Below are positions 61,588 to 64,000 of a DNA stretch of 64,000 nucleotides, in pieces. The stretch lies in assembly GCA_027051905.1 (NCBI GenBank), contig JALUGO010000012.1:1-64000 (forward strand), read 5' to 3'. Every line of letters starts with the position of its first letter. Position 1 is the stretch's first letter. The position numbers were made by a program, and so were the translations under genes. Under the pieces are notes generated by a model that saw nothing but the letters and a program-made list of their open reading frames with translations, was not told where the DNA came from and made no database searches. The stretch comes from Desulfurobacteriaceae bacterium. Lineage in GTDB: Bacteria; Aquificota; Aquificia; Desulfurobacteriales; Desulfurobacteriaceae.

Positions 61588-62789
61588 AAACGAAGATCCT
61601 TCCTCTCTTCTAGAATCTCTTTAACTTGAGAAACATCTTTGTCTCCTCTACCTGAAAGGTTAACAATTATTAACTTTTCTTTCAAGCTTTCCTTATTCTT
61701 TATTACCCAAGCAACTGCATGAGAGCTTTCTAGCGCAGGAATTATCCCCTCTGTTCTTGAGAGAATCTGAAAGGCCCCAAGAGCTTCATCGTCGGTTACC
61801 GCATCGTATTTAGCTCTACCTATCTCTTTCAGGAGGGAGTGTTCAGGGCCAACTCCTGGATAGTCTAAACCGGCAGAAACCGAATGCGTAGGAGTAACCT
61901 GGCCATCCTCGTTCTGGAGAAGGTAGGATTTAGCACCGTGGAACACTCCCACACTTCCCTTACACAAAGTTGCTGCGTGTTTGTCTGTATCTAAACCGTA
62001 ACCACCGGCCTCAACTCCAACAAGCTCAACATCCTCGTCTTCAACAAAAGGGTAGAAGATTCCCATTGCGTTGCTTCCGCCACCCACGCAGGCAACAATA
62101 AGGTCTGGATAGCGCCCTTCTGCTTCTAAAATCTGGCGTTTTGTCTCCTCACCTATAACAGACTGGAAATCCCTGACAATCATCGGATACGGGTGAGGAC
62201 CAACAACTGAACCTATTATATAGTGGGTAGTTCTAACGTTTGTAACCCAGTCCCTTATGGCCTCGTTAACGGCATCTTTGAGGGTTCTGCTTCCGCTCTT
62301 TACAACCTCTACACGGGCGCCGAGGAGCTCCATCCTGAAAACATTTAAAGCCTGCCTCCGAACGTCCTCTTCACCCATGTAGACAACGCATTCCAGACCT
62401 AAAAATGCACAGGCCGTAGCCGTTGCAACGCCGTGCTGACCGGCACCCGTCTCTGCAATTATCCTCTTCTTTCCCATCCTCTTTGCAAGGAGCGCCTGAC
62501 CTAAGGCGTTGTTAATTTTGTGGGCTCCCGTGTGGTTCAGGTCTTCCCTCTTTAAGTAGACCTTAATGCCGTTTCCAAGGTATTCAGAGAACCTTTCGGC
62601 AAACTGGAGAGGAGTTGGACGGCCAACGTAGTTTTTGAGGAGCTCCTCAAACTCCTTTTTAAACTCCGGGTCATCCTTTATCTTAAGGTAACTCTCCTCA
62701 AGCTCAGAGAGAGCCGCCATCAAAGTCTCAGGAACATACTTCCCGCCAAACTCTCCGTATTTTCCTCTGCTATCAGGGTAGCTATACAA
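61581..62789 (-). CDS. trpB: Tryptophan synthase beta chain
   Basis: A 402-residue PLP enzyme condensing indole with serine. K91 in [10 protein letters not shown] binds [14 protein letters not shown] near 115 and the phosphate loop G-G-G-S-N-A-M-G near 235 are intact. The N-terminal [14 protein letters not shown] is TrpB1-like. No trpA is adjacent. GGAGG precedes the ATG. It lies between the glutamate synthase genes and the EAL gene. Confidence 0.97.
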   Translation of the reverse strand: MYSYPDSRGKYGEFGGKYVPETLMAALSELEESYLKIKDDPEFKKEFEELLKNYVGRPTPLQFAERFSEYLGNGIKVYLKREDLNHTGAHKINNALGQALLAKRMGKKRIIAETGAGQHGVATATACAFLGLECVVYMGEEDVRRQALNVFRMELLGARVEVVKSGSRTLKDAVNEAIRDWVTNVRTTHYIIGSVVGPHPYPMIVRDFQSVIGEETKRQILEAEGRYPDLIVACVGGGSNAMGIFYPFVEDEDVELVGVEAGGYGLDTDKHAATLCKGSVGVFHGAKSYLLQNEDGQVTPTHSVSAGLDYPGVGPEHSLLKEIGRAKYDAVTDDEALGAFQILSRTEGIIPALESSHAVAWVIKNKESLKEKLIIVNLSGRGDKDVSQVKEILEERKDLRLW

Positions 62790-62834
62790 AGCCGGCCTCC
62801 AGGTAAATTTGTCAGCAAACAGAACAGAAGTTTA

Positions 62835-63629
62835 CTACTTGATTAAACCTGTAGCAATGCCCCACCTGTGGGCATACATTCTCCCGTAAGGCCTTGCACT
62901 GACGGGAACGATCTTCGTAAAGGGCTCAGAGAGTATCTCATCAACTGGAATATTGAAAGCTTCGGAAAAGCCTTTTAGCTCCTCCGTAAGGAGTTTCATA
63001 TCCTCTAAAGTCGGTTCAAATACCTTTACCTCTTTTCCCAAATATCTCTTTGGAACCTCACCACGAACGTAGATAACTCCGCCGTGCATTCCCGTTGCGC
63101 AGTAGTCTCCAACTATGTCTTCTCCGGGTTTTCTGTTAAGGCCTAAAAGAATAAGAATTCCGCCGGCCATGTATTCGCCGAAGAAGTTTCCGGCCTTTCC
63201 TCCAACTATAAATGTTGGAACGAGGTTCTTGTAGCCTTTCATGTGGATTCCAACCCTGTAGCCTACATCCCCCTCTACATAGACCTTTCCTCCCCTCATT
63301 CCGTAGCCGCAGACGTCACCTGCGTGGCCTCTAACAACTATCTTCCCATCTCTCATCGTGTTTCCAACGCCGTCCTGGGCGTTTCCAAAGACCTCTATCT
63401 CAGGGCCGTAGAGGAAGATTCCAAGGTCGTTCCCGGCCGTTCCGTGAACCTCTATCTTTACTTTTCCCTTAATTCCCGTTCCGATGTATCGCTGACCGTA
63501 AACCTCTTTCAGAATAACTTTCTGAGCTCCTCTGTTTACAAGCTCCTTAACTTTTGCGTTAACTTCCCTGTAGTGGGTAGTTCCGCAGGTTATCTCATAA
63601 ACGCCGTCGCCTATCTGTTTTACTTCCAT
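62835..63629 (-). CDS. Glutamate synthase GXGXG-domain subunit (GltB3-like)
   Basis: A 264-residue protein made of the right-handed beta-helix of glutamate synthase. Repeats of G-x-x-G-x-G occur throughout (GTAGNDLG, GNAQDGVGNTM, GHAGDVCGYGMRGG, GKAGNFFGEYMAGG, ATGMHGG). In bacterial GltB this is the C-terminal domain; here it is a separate polypeptide, as in archaeal-type split enzymes. The amidotransferase subunit is encoded upstream with an 11-base gap. The central FMN synthase subunit is not seen in this window and may lie beyond the edge. Confidence 0.9.
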   Translation of the reverse strand: MEVKQIGDGVYEITCGTTHYREVNAKVKELVNRGAQKVILKEVYGQRYIGTGIKGKVKIEVHGTAGNDLGIFLYGPEIEVFGNAQDGVGNTMRDGKIVVRGHAGDVCGYGMRGGKVYVEGDVGYRVGIHMKGYKNLVPTFIVGGKAGNFFGEYMAGGILILLGLNRKPGEDIVGDYCATGMHGGVIYVRGEVPKRYLGKEVKVFEPTLEDMKLLTEELKGFSEAFNIPVDEILSEPFTKIVPVSARPYGRMYAHRWGIATGLIK

Positions 63630-63640
63630 GGCCTACTCCT

Positions 63641-64000
63641 TTAAGCTGGGTAGCAGACGTCTTCTTCCTTACAGTGGTTTAAGAGGGCTATAACAGGCTC
63701 TCCTGCCTTTGGCATCCATACCCTATCGGGAGTTTCACATATAACCCTGATTGCAGACTCCTCACTTGCCATGTAAACAGTATCTCCCTTTTCTGCAGCG
63801 ACGAAGGGACGAAGCTTTATCCTGTCGTTAAACCCGATAACTCCGTCTTTAAAGGCAAAGAGCATTGCAAAGGGGCCGTTGAGCATTGCAGGGGCATAAA
63901 CAGTTCTTATCATTTTTACCATCTCATAGATCTTCTCAAGGCCAACTTCTTTATAGTGTTCAATATCTTTCCAAAAGGGAGCAGCCATTGCCATAAAAAC
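63641..64000 (-). CDS. Class II glutamine amidotransferase subunit (GltB1-like), partial
   Basis: Only the C-terminal part, about 117 codons, is visible; the frame is open to the window edge, so the methionine at 63994 is probably internal. L-N-G-P-F-A-M-L-F-A-F, the D-R-I-K-L-R-P segment and S-E-E-S-A-I-R match the Ntn-type GATase of split glutamate synthase. The catalytic N-terminal Cys is outside the window. With the downstream GXGXG protein it forms part of a multi-subunit glutamate synthase. Confidence 0.85.
   Translation of the reverse strand, partial: VFMAMAAPFWKDIEHYKEVGLEKIYEMVKMIRTVYAPAMLNGPFAMLFAFKDGVIGFNDRIKLRPFVAAEKGDTVYMASEESAIRVICETPDRVWMPKAGEPVIALLNHCKEEDVCYPA

Larger units (their letters stand above)
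4632..62646. repeat. Highly iterated palindrome GGAGCTCC
   Basis: I counted about 47 copies of this 8-base palindrome by eye, the first at 4632-4639 and the last at 62639-62646. Examples are 6426, 7293, 9121, 14764, 17761, 20625, 23458, 26003, 28721, 29812, 33931, 36379, 37676, 39781, 43253, 49593, 56383 and 60044. Less than one to about one copy is expected by chance in 64 kb. Copies fall inside genes in all three frames (Glu-Leu, Gly-Ala-Pro, Ser-Ser). None occurs before 4632, and there are gaps at 29.8-33.6, 44.2-48.3 and 56.4-60.0 kb. At least 15 one-mismatch copies AGAGCTCC also occur. Confidence 0.85.

Overview
The window looks like a chromosome segment of a thermophilic, Gram-negative, autotrophic member of the Aquificota, most likely Desulfurobacteriaceae (a Thermovibrio/Desulfurobacterium relative). 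The assignment is inferred from gene content: a reductive TCA block (aconitase, monomeric isocitrate dehydrogenase, two-subunit ATP-citrate lyase), futalosine-type menaquinone synthesis genes (MqnE), meso-DAP type MurE, LptF/LptG, SecD/SecF, a DUF505 gene and a split glutamate synthase. Genes are tightly packed, often with 4-base ATGA/GTGA overlaps, and GC content looks to be in the mid 40s percent.

Layout. 1-293: four tRNA genes (CAU, Ala, Glu, Lys) on the minus strand with a good sigma-70-like promoter. 300-3300: an AT-rich graveyard with two differently decayed copies of one transposase, an antisense relic of an integrase-type transposase, a broken membrane-protein gene and two small genes of unknown function. 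3302-3703: a DUF2853 gene with a strong terminator. 3733-13600 (minus): a ten-kilobase efflux operon, tetR-emrA-emrB-tolC-hlyD-ABC ATPase-two ABC permeases, read from a promoter with a palindromic operator. 13653-15259 (minus): a fumarylacetoacetate-hydrolase family enzyme and an unknown gene. 15281-22530 (minus): birA-HD-secD-secF-lptF-lptG-nfi-ndk, closed by a terminator.

22581-33627 (plus): prmC-murA-hisG-moaA-DUF948-ytxH-murE-murF-ddl-ftsQ-ftsA-ftsZ. 33629-39031 (minus): murD-ftsW-murG-scpB-kinase-pncA, converging on ftsZ. Together these form a division and cell-wall cluster split into two convergent halves. 39074-45546: an M16 peptidase, an ADP-ribosylglycohydrolase-like gene, a membrane-anchored GltD-like oxidoreductase fusion, a DtxR-type regulator, two tandem MqnE paralogues and a 40-residue membrane peptide. 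45543-52734: a CLC transporter, the DUF505 gene with an internally duplicated partner, a stand-alone NIT sensor whose start site lies in a perfect 16-bp inverted repeat, and RtcB.

52795-60367 (plus): the reductive TCA block acn-icd-aclB-aclA with its own promoter and hairpins between the genes. 60370-64000 (minus): glutamate synthase GXGXG and amidotransferase subunits, trpB, and a degenerate-GGDEF/EAL protein.

The most striking unexplained signal is the 8-base palindrome GGAGCTCC. I counted about 47 copies by eye from 4.6 to 62.6 kb. It is used in all three reading frames and is absent from the first 4.6 kb. It resembles the HIP1 repeat of cyanobacteria in behaviour. Other points of interest are the start-codon-sequestering hairpin at 50486-50550, two probable leaderless genes (prmC and the M16 peptidase) and the membrane-anchored GltD-like fusion.
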